Part shown: positions 55,659-63,391 of the stretch, one piece after another
How the letters are laid out: each line of letters starts with the position of its first letter
Position numbering within the stretch: the stretch's first letter is position 1
Assembly (NCBI GenBank): GCA_032095175.1
Contig: DAMCZI010000016.1
Coordinates: forward strand, 1-64,000
Reading direction: 5' to 3'
DNA: 64,000 bases
Source: DAMCZI01 sp032095175
GTDB lineage: Bacteria > Bacillota > Clostridia > Clostridiales > Caloramatoraceae
Notes under the pieces: generated by a model
The model's database searches: none
Seen by the model: only the letters and a program-made list of their open reading frames with translations
What the model was told of the DNA's origin: nothing
Made by a program: the position numbers and the translations under genes

Positions 55659-55724
55659 TGTTTAAAATTCTCCTTATTTTATTATAGATATTTATATTAT
55701 CGTATAAAAAAACAACATCTTAAT

Positions 55725-55762
55725 AATTAGAACCCATGCTTTATAAAACAAGGGTTCTAATT
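55725..55762 (-). terminator. Hairpin between two glycosyltransferase genes
   Basis: AATTAGAACCC pairs with GGGTTCTAATT across 16 bases, including the stop codon of the gene at 55757. On the minus strand a T run follows only about 13 bases later. It may be a partial terminator that lowers expression of the downstream fusion genes. Confidence 0.5.
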
Positions 55763-56815
55763 ATTATTGTATTTTTTTATTCTTTCCACTGCAAGTTTAT
55801 AATTGCCACACTTTTTATAAAACTCAATTGCTTCATTTTTAAAGCCAAGGCATTCATATATAACTCCTATATTATAATATGGCAAGTATGATGTTATTCC
55901 CTCGATTCTCCCTTCTTTACTCTGTGTACATTTTAAATAGCTTTCAACAGCCTTAGAAAATTGAACATTATTCATATATATAAGTCCCATTAAAAAATTG
56001 AAATCGGGAAGCTTATAATAATATTTACTATATTTATTCAAAATCAATGCATCTGAAAAGCGATTTAAATTAATTAAAGAATAGCCATAACTTTCAATTA
56101 AGTCTTCCACATATTCAAGTCTATAATCAAATTTATAATTTAGTGCACTCTCAAAGCACTTACATGAACTTTTATAATCCTTTGCCATATAATATGCTTT
56201 CCCTAATTGATAATATAGATAAGGATCATAAGAATTTTCTTCTATAGCCTTTTTTAATAGGCTTATATTTCTCTCAAGCTTATTGGTCTTTACTATAACT
56301 TCCCTTGTATATCCATAATGTTCAGCAACTATCTCTATATTTTTAGTTGAATATTCTTTACTCTTTATAGATGTAACCTGTTCGTGTATTATTCCAGTAT
56401 ATTCATAAAAATTTCTATTGAATAATCTATTAACTCTTTCAATATACCTTTTTTCACCTGATGTATCCTCAAAAGGATTTATTCTTTTAATTCTTCCTAC
56501 AATTTCTTCATTCCTCTTATCACTTATAAATTCAACAATTTCATTTTTATTATATTGAAGAATATTCTCATCTGCATCTAGTACAAGAATCCAGTCATTG
56601 TTTGCTTTTTCTATAGAAAAATTTCTTGCCTTTGAAAAGTCATCACACCATTTAAAATCATAAATCTTATCTGTATATTTTGATGCAATTATTTTTGTTT
56701 CATCTATTGAGCCTGTATCTATAATAATAATTTCATCAACATAATTAGAAGCTGTTTTAAGACATTTATCTAAAGTAATAGCCTCATTTTTTACAATCAT
56801 ACAAAGACTTATCAT
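55757..56815 (-). CDS. GT2 glycosyltransferase with C-terminal TPR repeats
   Basis: A 352-residue protein. Residues 1-215 are a GT2 domain of the SunS/TPR type (MISLCMIVKNEAITLDKCLK, IIIDTGSIDETKIIASKY, WILVLDADENI with the acidic motif). Residues about 195-350 are TPR repeats (YLYYQLGKAYYMAKDYKSSC, YLPYYNIGVIYECLGFKNEA). Enzymes of this layout can glycosylate proteins directly. AAAGGAG precedes the ATG. Confidence 0.85.
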   Translation of the reverse strand: MISLCMIVKNEAITLDKCLKTASNYVDEIIIIDTGSIDETKIIASKYTDKIYDFKWCDDFSKARNFSIEKANNDWILVLDADENILQYNKNEIVEFISDKRNEEIVGRIKRINPFEDTSGEKRYIERVNRLFNRNFYEYTGIIHEQVTSIKSKEYSTKNIEIVAEHYGYTREVIVKTNKLERNISLLKKAIEENSYDPYLYYQLGKAYYMAKDYKSSCKCFESALNYKFDYRLEYVEDLIESYGYSLINLNRFSDALILNKYSKYYYKLPDFNFLMGLIYMNNVQFSKAVESYLKCTQSKEGRIEGITSYLPYYNIGVIYECLGFKNEAIEFYKKCGNYKLAVERIKKYNNN

Positions 56816-56836
56816 ATAAGTATTCTCCTTTATAAT

Positions 56837-57541
56837 TTACACTTCTTTTTCTCTTGCCAATAGCAATTTAAACACCTCTATATCAATTTCTTCATCAATA
56901 TCTAAATCATAATCCCTTTCCATTATATAAGCTATCTTATTATCATTTAAACTTGTATTCTTATTTAAATTATTGTTAATTCTATTTATATATATAGCTC
57001 CATTAACTTTATAATATTTAGGAAAATCTTGTCTTCTAATTGTGCTGTTAATATTTAATAGATTTTTTAAAGAACCATCTTCATTAATAGTTCTTATTAA
57101 TACCGGACTTTCTTTAACCATAGAAACACTTACTAGGCTTTCCTCATTTTTATCTACTATTTTCTCAATTGCTTCATCAATATGCCATCCTTTTCTCAAT
57201 GGTTGAGTTGGCTGCAGTAAAACTAAATAATCATATTTATCTGACATATTTTCCATCTCTCTTAATACATGCATTAACACATCAATTGTTTTAGATCCAT
57301 CCCCTGCTAGTTCTCTAGGTCTTAATGAAGGTACTTCTGCACCACATTGTACAGCCACTTTTGCAATTTCTTCATCATCTGTTGAAACGATAATTCTATC
57401 TAATAATTTAGCATTTTTTGCTTCATCAACAGTATATTGTAAAAGAGGTCTGCCATTTATGTTCTTAATATTTTTTCTTGGTATACCTTTACTCCCACCT
57501 CTTGCAGGAATAACTGCCAAAAAACGTTTTCCTTTATACAT
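56837..57541 (-). CDS. neuA: CMP-nonulosonate (acylneuraminate) cytidylyltransferase
   Basis: A 234-residue enzyme with the signature FLAVIPARGGSKGIPRKNIK, then LLDRIIVSTDDEEIA, YLVLLQPTQPLRKGWHIDEA and MERDYDLDIDEEIDIE. It activates a nine-carbon sugar as its CMP form. Whether this is sialic, legionaminic or another nonulosonate cannot be read from the enzyme itself; neuA, legF and pseF are close relatives. It is third in the neuB-neuC-neuA order. Confidence 0.88.
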   Translation of the reverse strand: MYKGKRFLAVIPARGGSKGIPRKNIKNINGRPLLQYTVDEAKNAKLLDRIIVSTDDEEIAKVAVQCGAEVPSLRPRELAGDGSKTIDVLMHVLREMENMSDKYDYLVLLQPTQPLRKGWHIDEAIEKIVDKNEESLVSVSMVKESPVLIRTINEDGSLKNLLNINSTIRRQDFPKYYKVNGAIYINRINNNLNKNTSLNDNKIAYIMERDYDLDIDEEIDIEVFKLLLAREKEV

Positions 57542-57552
57542 AACATTTCTCC

Positions 57553-58686
57553 TTAATAATCTACATCATAAAAATATTTTTGTATCTCTAATTCCCAGAC
57601 TTCTTTTTTTTCTAATATTTCAATAAATTTTCTGTCGCTTTGTCCATCACCAAATAACTGAAGAATATTATTACTTACTTCTGGTATATTATCAATTGCT
57701 TTTAGTATTTCCACTTTATTCTCTTCTGTTGTTATTATGCTTTTTTGTTTTTTTATATCATATCTTCCCTTTTGCCTATTACCAATATCAATAGATGGTA
57801 CCCCATATACTCCGGCTTCTCTTATCCCCGAACTAGAATTTCCTATTATAAAATCACTATATTTCATTAGTGTAAGAAAATATTCAAATCTTATAGAAGG
57901 AAATAGTTTAAACCTCGTATTATTCTCTAATCTTTTATATTCATTTAGTATTATGTCACTACCAGAATCATTATTAGGATAGATTATTATATAATTTCTT
58001 TTTGACTCAATCAAGGCATCAACAAATTCTTTTACATTGTTATTTAAGTTTTTAACTTCCGTAGTAACAGGGTGGTATATACCAATTGAATAATTATTAT
58101 ACTCTATGTCATATCTTTCTTTAGCTTTACTTATATCTGGAAGTTTTTTTGATATCATAATGTCTATATCTGGAGAACCAATTACAAACACTCTTTCTTG
58201 TTTTTCTCCTAATTGTACTACTCTTTTTTTTGCTTCCTCATTACTTACCATATGTATATGAGAAAACTTTGTTATTGCATGTCTAATTGACTCATCAATT
58301 GTACCGGATACTTCTCCACCTTCAATATGAACAACTCTAATATTGTTAAACGCTCCAACTATTGCACCAGCTAATGCTTCAAGTCTATCTCCGTGTACAA
58401 TAATCATATCAGGCTTAAGTTCGTTAACATAATTACTTAAACCCAAAATTGTGTTATTTAAACATATATCCATATGTGTGTTTATTTGTTGATTAATGAA
58501 TTGGTATATATTTTTAAAGCCATCCTTTTGTACCTCTTTCCATGTTGAGCCATATCTTGCAAGCATATGCATTCCTGTAACAAATATATATAATTCAAAG
58601 CTTTTGCTTTTTTCAACCTGCCTCATCAATGATTTCATTTTTCCATAATCAGCTCTTGTTCCAGTCAGAAAAAGTATTTTCTTCAT
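57553..58686 (-). CDS. neuC: Hydrolysing UDP-sugar 2-epimerase (NeuC/LegG family)
   Basis: A 377-residue enzyme with ILFLTGTRADYGKMKSLMRQ at the N-terminus, MIIVHGDRLEALAGAIVGAF, VVHIEGGEVSGTIDESIRHA and the C-terminal NSSSGIREAGVYGVPSIDIG. It releases ManNAc from UDP-GlcNAc (NeuC), or the diacetamido analogue from UDP-diNAc-bacillosamine (LegG). The bacillosamine-making enzymes are not in the window, so the choice is open. Confidence 0.87.
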   Translation of the reverse strand: MKKILFLTGTRADYGKMKSLMRQVEKSKSFELYIFVTGMHMLARYGSTWKEVQKDGFKNIYQFINQQINTHMDICLNNTILGLSNYVNELKPDMIIVHGDRLEALAGAIVGAFNNIRVVHIEGGEVSGTIDESIRHAITKFSHIHMVSNEEAKKRVVQLGEKQERVFVIGSPDIDIMISKKLPDISKAKERYDIEYNNYSIGIYHPVTTEVKNLNNNVKEFVDALIESKRNYIIIYPNNDSGSDIILNEYKRLENNTRFKLFPSIRFEYFLTLMKYSDFIIGNSSSGIREAGVYGVPSIDIGNRQKGRYDIKKQKSIITTEENKVEILKAIDNIPEVSNNILQLFGDGQSDRKFIEILEKKEVWELEIQKYFYDVDY

Positions 58687-58703
58687 TGCTTTTCTCCTGC
58701 CTT

Positions 58704-59747
58704 TTATTTTACATCATCCCATTTTAGATGCATATCTTTTTTAATATTTACCTTTGAAGTTTTTCCTAACAATAATGAATAATTTTCCGCACTAATCTGT
58801 CCAATCCCTGGTCTCTTAACCCAGATATTTGCTTCTGAAAATTTTTCTCCTTCCTGTATATCTTTTATTGCCACTACAGTTGCAAAAGCAAAATCCGATG
58901 TAACTTTTTCTTCTTTAGCAGCCCCTTTATTTCCACCTCTCATTTTTGCAATTTCACTTGAACCCAATATCAATTGATTTAATTCACTTGGATCCATTGA
59001 ACAAATAATATCAGGACCTGTCCTCTTTTTAGAATCAGTAAAATGTCTTTCCAATATGGCTGCTCCAAGCGCTGAGGCAGCCAAACACGCATTATTGTTA
59101 ATAGTATGATCTGATAATCCTATTACAGCATTAGGAAACTCACGTTTTAAATCAAGCATACCTCCTAGTCTAACAAGCTCTGGTGGGGTAGGATATAGAT
59201 TTGTACAGTGCAGCAGTGCATAATTAATTTTATGTCTTTCCAGTATCGCTACAGTTTTTCCAATGCTTTCAATACTGTTCATCCCTGTTGAAACAATCAT
59301 CGGTTTACCAAATGAAGCGATGTGCTCAACTAAAGGATAATTATTGCACTCACCTGAACCAATTTTATATGCCAATACACCCATTTTTTCTAATCTATTT
59401 GCTGCAGCCCTTGAAAATGGAGTACTAAGAAAAATCATTCCTTTAGTTTCAACATATTTTTTTAACTTTTTTTCATCCTCTTCATTTAGAGCGCATCTTG
59501 CCATAATATCATAAATTGAAACATCCGCATTTCCTGGAATTACCTTTTTGGCTTCTTGACTCATTTCATCATCAACTACATGAGTCTGATGCTTTATAAT
59601 CTCTGCTCCAGCTTCATATGCTGCATCTACCATTTCTTTTGCAGCCTTCAAACTTCCTTCATGATTTATTCCTATTTCAGCTATAACAAGAGGTTTATAA
59701 TCCTCACCAATGATTCTATTACCAATTTTAATCGATGGTTTTACCAT
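58704..59747 (-). CDS. neuB: Nonulosonate synthase (NeuB/LegI family)
   Basis: A 347-residue aldolase-type synthase joining a six-carbon amino sugar with phosphoenolpyruvate. The TIM barrel shows PLVIAEIGINHEGSLKAAKE, IIKHQTHVVDDEMSQEAKKV, YKIGSGECNN and GLSDHTINNNACLAASALGA. A C-terminal SAF (antifreeze-like) domain spans about 285-347. GGAGGAG precedes the ATG. The HQT in place of the usual FQT occurs in several relatives. Confidence 0.9.
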   Translation of the reverse strand: MVKPSIKIGNRIIGEDYKPLVIAEIGINHEGSLKAAKEMVDAAYEAGAEIIKHQTHVVDDEMSQEAKKVIPGNADVSIYDIMARCALNEEDEKKLKKYVETKGMIFLSTPFSRAAANRLEKMGVLAYKIGSGECNNYPLVEHIASFGKPMIVSTGMNSIESIGKTVAILERHKINYALLHCTNLYPTPPELVRLGGMLDLKREFPNAVIGLSDHTINNNACLAASALGAAILERHFTDSKKRTGPDIICSMDPSELNQLILGSSEIAKMRGGNKGAAKEEKVTSDFAFATVVAIKDIQEGEKFSEANIWVKRPGIGQISAENYSLLLGKTSKVNIKKDMHLKWDDVK

Positions 59748-59766
59748 TTTACTCCTCCTCTATCTT

Positions 59767-60192
59767 TTAATACATAGCTTGCATTTTACTTTGAACTTCA
59801 TTTATTAACTTAATAACATTTGCATCTTTGGGCTCAATTTTATTTAAAAACTCTAATGCAAGTTGAGTCTCATTCATACAATATAAAAAATAACCCAGAT
59901 TATATAATGTATCACTATTATTAGGATTTATCATATATGCAGAATTAAGCAGTAAGAGTGTATCCTCATATTCTTCTAATTTATAAAAAAATACTGCTAA
60001 TTGGTTGAGAAGATCTTGCTTTTTATCAAATTCTCTGTTAATAATAGCAATAATGGTATCAATATTTTTATTATATCCTTTATAAATAATTCGCAGCAGA
60101 TTAAGATTATAATCTTTATTAATATCCTCTTCTATTTTTTTCAACAAAATTCCAATATTATTTTCAAACTGAAATTCATTTATCATTAACAT
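59767..60192 (-). CDS. Free-standing TPR module protein
   Basis: A 141-residue protein consisting only of the TPR module seen at the C-termini of the proteins at 49563 and 53877 (shared pattern: a helix with KKIEEDINK, then LLNQLAVFFYKLEEYEDTLL, YMINPNNSDTLYNLGYFLYC, LALEFLNKIEPKDANVIKLI). It has no enzyme domain. It lies directly after maf and before neuB, so it may be a scaffold or adaptor for the glycosylation proteins; that is inference. Confidence 0.75.
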   Translation of the reverse strand: MLMINEFQFENNIGILLKKIEEDINKDYNLNLLRIIYKGYNKNIDTIIAIINREFDKKQDLLNQLAVFFYKLEEYEDTLLLLNSAYMINPNNSDTLYNLGYFLYCMNETQLALEFLNKIEPKDANVIKLINEVQSKMQAMY

Positions 60193-60211
60193 TAAATCTT
60201 TTCACCCTCTT

Positions 60212-61930
60212 CTAATTATCTAATTCCTCAATACTGCTTTTTAGCAAAGGCACTAGTTCCTTAAAACACATTAAAAAATACTCATATATAAATTTAAAAT
60301 TAGCTGATACCTTTTTTGATTTACTAATAGTCGAATCATCATTATTTTCAAACCCAAATAGTGTAAACGATCTACTTAGGCAACTATTTGTTGCATAATC
60401 TATAAAATCTAATTCTTCACACTCTTCAATAAATTCATTAATAGTATGAATTTCTTTCATCTTTCCTAATATTTCTGATTCATTTTCACTCTCATGTATA
60501 TTTTTACATATTTCTATTCCGAATTTACATTTATTTTCAACTTTTTCATAAACATTCATTATTTTCCTAAGATTGTTAACTACCAAATTTCTATCAAAAT
60601 AACTTTCTATAGCTTTTTCGTCATTTATTAAATATAGATTTTTTAAAGTATTCTTTGCAAACATGTTTAGGGTATCTTGTAATGTTAAAATTAATGTCCC
60701 ATCAATTTTTGCTCCACCCTCAGTACTATCAATAAATGTATATTTTTGTTTGCATCTAATATAACTTTCAAAGGCTATTCTAAAATCATCTAGTGATATT
60801 GAAGTTTCAACATTCATTCCATTTATATCCTTAACTACTATATGGTCATTTCTATACCCCTCTGAAATATTTTTACTTTTAAATGCATATTGTTCATTAT
60901 TTGTTAGTGCTAGATCTTGACCTATAAAAATTATTGGTTCACATCCAAGATATATACCTAAATCAGCAGATGTATGTGCTACAGAACCACCTATAAAAAG
61001 AGTATCTATAGGATAATCTATAATTTTATTTATATAAGTTTCAAATGCATTATTTTTAAAAAATATCTTTTTCCCATTATGATTGTCTAAAATTTTATTA
61101 TTTGTGGACTGTTGAAAAACGATTGGAATATTATCATAAGAAATATTTTCAGTTAATTCATACATTGCATCTGATGTATCCAAAACACAGATATAATCAG
61201 GTTTGATGCCTCTTTCTAACAGTGGCTTCAGTGTTCTACTTCCACATATAATAACTACATTATCTTGGAATGATTTTAATTTGTCGATATTTTTTTTTAG
61301 TGAAGGTCCTCCCGATACTATTACCGCAGGGATTCCCTTCATAGTACCTTTGAGTTCATTAATTGGTTTGCTTTTTAATATGTGTTTTATATTGTTGATA
61401 TATGCTTTCATAAATTTCATTCCTAGATGCTTAGATGTATTAATATTTAACCATTCTTTATTTAACATATTCTTTATTGTTTTTAACACATCCAATAGTA
61501 TTTTGGGATAATTCTTATCATAATTTGAATATGTAACAAGCTTTATATTATTAAACTGTTTTTCATCTATAATACCACTAAGCCAATCCCATAATTCCCA
61601 TTTTTCCTTATATAGATATATATAGAGCCTTGGATCTTCGACTATTTCTTCAAACCTTTCTAAATTTAAAAAATTATAAATTTTATCTATATCAGGCTCA
61701 ATTATAAATAATCTATTAAATTTACCAATTCTGTTTAGTGTCTTTTCAATGTATTCACCATTACCAATACCAAAAACAATAATCAGTGTTTCAGAATTTA
61801 TATTACTTATATTATCTAATAATGCTTCATCTATTTCTTTTCCATATACAATATTTGATTTTTCATTATTTCCTGTGTATTTTTTATCGTTGTTATATCT
61901 CTCAATTGTAATTTGAGTAATGTAATTCAT
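60212..61930 (-). CDS. maf: Maf-type motility accessory glycosyltransferase (DUF115)
   Basis: A 572-residue protein of the Maf/DUF115 family, which transfers nonulosonic acids to flagellin. The core is visible as GIPAVIVSGGPSLKKNIDKL near residue 199, CGSRTLKPLLERGIKPDYIC near 229, and DTLFIGGSVAHTSADLGIYL with IIFIGQDLAL further on. The N-terminal 160 residues carry a Rossmann-like segment (LIIVFGIGNGEYIEKTLN). It has its own sigma-28 promoter and lies next to flagellin, with the nonulosonate genes downstream. AAGGGG precedes the ATG. Confidence 0.9.
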   Translation of the reverse strand: MNYITQITIERYNNDKKYTGNNEKSNIVYGKEIDEALLDNISNINSETLIIVFGIGNGEYIEKTLNRIGKFNRLFIIEPDIDKIYNFLNLERFEEIVEDPRLYIYLYKEKWELWDWLSGIIDEKQFNNIKLVTYSNYDKNYPKILLDVLKTIKNMLNKEWLNINTSKHLGMKFMKAYINNIKHILKSKPINELKGTMKGIPAVIVSGGPSLKKNIDKLKSFQDNVVIICGSRTLKPLLERGIKPDYICVLDTSDAMYELTENISYDNIPIVFQQSTNNKILDNHNGKKIFFKNNAFETYINKIIDYPIDTLFIGGSVAHTSADLGIYLGCEPIIFIGQDLALTNNEQYAFKSKNISEGYRNDHIVVKDINGMNVETSISLDDFRIAFESYIRCKQKYTFIDSTEGGAKIDGTLILTLQDTLNMFAKNTLKNLYLINDEKAIESYFDRNLVVNNLRKIMNVYEKVENKCKFGIEICKNIHESENESEILGKMKEIHTINEFIEECEELDFIDYATNSCLSRSFTLFGFENNDDSTISKSKKVSANFKFIYEYFLMCFKELVPLLKSSIEELDN

Positions 61931-61964
61931 ATCAAAACCCCTTCATATTTTAGTATTATTATAT

Positions 61965-61991
61965 TTATCGTCATTTTATTTAATAATTTTA
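61965..61991 (-). promoter_or_regulatory. Sigma-28 promoter of maf and the glycosylation genes
   Basis: On the minus strand: TAAA (61988-61991), exactly 15 bases, GACGATAA (61965-61972), seven of eight matches to GCCGATAA. The start would lie about 30 bases before the maf ATG. It ties flagellin modification to the flagellin-stage regulon. Confidence 0.82.
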
Positions 61992-61999
61992 CACCTAAA

Positions 62000-62041
62000 A
62001 ATAAAAAATCACTATCAGAGTCGTCACTCTGATAGTGATTT
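62000..62041 (-). terminator. Strong terminator after flagellin
   Basis: AAATCACTATCAGAGT pairs perfectly over 16 bases with ACTCTGATAGTGATTT across a four-base loop, and the minus strand ends in a T run. It isolates flagellin transcription from maf. Confidence 0.93.
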
Positions 62042-62061
62042 AAGTAACATATAATTCTAAA

Positions 62062-62886
62062 CTATCTTAATAATTGAAGAACTCCCTGTGGCTGCTGATT
62101 TGCTTGTGCAAGCATTGCCTGAGCAGCTTGAGCAAGTATATTGTTCTTGCTGAATGTCATCATTTCCTTAGCCATATCAATATCTCTAACTCTTGATTCT
62201 GCTGACTGTAAGTTTTCTGATGAATTATCAAGGTTAGCTATTGTATGCTCAAGTCTATTCTGAAGAGCACCCATCTTAGATCTTGACTTTGATACTGAAA
62301 CAATCGCACTATTTACTTTAGCTATTGCACTTGAAGCTGCAGTGCGTGTACTGATTGATACAGCTGAAATACTAACATTGTCTTCTCCTAATGAAGACTT
62401 AACCTGATTTTCCCACTTAAGAGTTATAACTTGTCCTGCATTAGCACCAACTTGAATATTAGCAGAGAAAGCACTCTTTATAATATCTTGCTCATTGAAC
62501 TGAGTATTCTTTCCTATTCTATCAATTTCATCTTTTAAAGCTGTTAATTCATCGTTTAAAGCACCTCTATCAACTGTAACGTTTGTATCACTTGCTGACT
62601 GAACTGCTAATTCTCTCATTCTCTGAAGAATTGAGTGAGTCTCATTTAATCCACCTTCTGCAGTCTGTATAAGTGATATACCATCTTGAGCATTTCTTGA
62701 TGCTTGGTTTAAACCTCTGATCTGTGCTCTCATTTTTTCTGAGATTGAAAGACCAGCTGCGTCATCTCCTGCTCTGTTGATTCTTAAACCTGAAGAAAGC
62801 TTTTCCATTGATTTTGCTGAGCTAACTGTGTTGATACCTAACTGTCTATGAGCGTTCATAGCATTAAGATTGTGATTGATTATCAT
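62062..62886 (-). CDS. fliC: Flagellin, short two-domain type
   Basis: A 274-residue flagellin made almost only of the D0 and D1 helices. The N-terminal MIINHNLNAMNAHRQLGINT and SSGLRINRAGDDAAGLSISE, and the C-terminal NILAQAAQAMLAQANQQPQG, are classic. The short middle (about 140-200) is rich in Ser and Thr (SISAVSISTRTAASSAIAK), which would supply O-glycosylation sites for Maf. Such short flagellins are typical of clostridia and Bacillus hag. AAGGAGGG precedes the ATG, and the leader carries a CsrA-type hairpin. Confidence 0.96.
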   Translation of the reverse strand: MIINHNLNAMNAHRQLGINTVSSAKSMEKLSSGLRINRAGDDAAGLSISEKMRAQIRGLNQASRNAQDGISLIQTAEGGLNETHSILQRMRELAVQSASDTNVTVDRGALNDELTALKDEIDRIGKNTQFNEQDIIKSAFSANIQVGANAGQVITLKWENQVKSSLGEDNVSISAVSISTRTAASSAIAKVNSAIVSVSKSRSKMGALQNRLEHTIANLDNSSENLQSAESRVRDIDMAKEMMTFSKNNILAQAAQAMLAQANQQPQGVLQLLR

Positions 62887-62893
62887 ATATTTT

Positions 62894-62925
62894 CCCTCCT
62901 TGAATTTTATCGGACATCCTTGTCC
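62894..62925 (-). promoter_or_regulatory. CsrA-type hairpin and ribosome site of the flagellin leader
   Basis: On the minus strand GGACAAGGATGTCC (62912-62925) forms a five-pair stem GGACA/TGTCC that shows AGGA in its loop, 11 of 12 matches to the known CsrA selection consensus (RUACARGGAUGU). Nine bases after it lies CAAGGAGGG (62894-62902), the ribosome site, which contains a second GGA. In Bacillus, CsrA binds two such sites on the hag leader, the second covering the ribosome site. The same control is inferred here. Confidence 0.72.
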
Positions 62926-62971
62926 ATTTATTATAGTAAGCCTTTGGCTTGCTATTCATTGGTTAAATATT

Positions 62972-62989
62972 AATTTGTGGCCACAAATT
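62972..62989. repeat. Perfect 18-bp palindrome in the flagellin leader
   Basis: AATTTGTGG followed directly by CCACAAATT, with no loop. It lies between the sigma-28 promoter and the CsrA-type hairpin, inside the predicted transcript. It may be a DNA operator or an RNA stem that stabilises the message. Confidence 0.6.
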
Positions 62990-63010
62990 TACTTTTATCT
63001 TATATTTTAT

Positions 63011-63037
63011 ATATCGTAATGTAAAAACAATACTTTA
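63011..63037 (-). promoter_or_regulatory. Sigma-28 promoter of flagellin
   Basis: On the minus strand: TAAA (63034-63037), exactly 15 bases, TACGATAT (63011-63018). The -10 matches five of eight bases of GCCGATAA, including the central CGATA. It predicts a leader of about 115 bases. Confidence 0.7.
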
Positions 63038-63046
63038 TACCCTTTT

Positions 63047-63391
63047 TTATATTTTTTTATTAAAAAAATAAGAAGAATAATTTTTCATGCTATTTATATA
63101 TTTATCATTTGCAGTCATTGAGTTAGAAACTGTTTTTATTTTTATTAATAAATTCTGTCTCTTTTCATTCATTATTTTGTTAAACTCTTTTTCCCATTTT
63201 TCTAATTCAAGAGAATTAACTATTAAAATAAATGAATTACTATCATATTTAATTTCTCTAAGTTGATTAATTATTTTTTCTCTTTCCTCAAGATATAAAT
63301 TAAGATCTTCATATTTTTCATTTCTTAAATCATCAATTGCCTTTATAGTAATATTTCTAAATTCATTTAATAATGATTGAACATACTCCAT
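63047..63391 (-). CDS. fliT: FliT-like flagellar chaperone
   Basis: A 114-residue helical protein (LLNEFRNITIKAIDDLRNEK, LNLYLEEREKIINQLREI). Size, helicity and its place directly after fliD, with ATG overlapping the fliD stop by one base (TAATG), match FliT, the FliD export chaperone. Sequence conservation in the family is weak, so the name rests largely on context. Confidence 0.7.
   Translation of the reverse strand: MEYVQSLLNEFRNITIKAIDDLRNEKYEDLNLYLEEREKIINQLREIKYDSNSFILIVNSLELEKWEKEFNKIMNEKRQNLLIKIKTVSNSMTANDKYINSMKNYSSYFFNKKI

Noticed and set aside
56837..59747. Firm naming of the nonulosonate as legionaminic or pseudaminic acid
   Set aside because: No bacillosamine or PseB/PseC-type genes are in the window and the three enzymes alone fit sialic acid as well as legionaminic acid.
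62907..62914. TCCGATAA just before the flagellin ribosome site as a sigma-28 -10 box
   Set aside because: The nearest TAAA is only 12 bases upstream and the start would fall inside the ribosome site. The bases are better explained by the CsrA-type hairpin; the promoter at 63011-63037 fits spacing and position.
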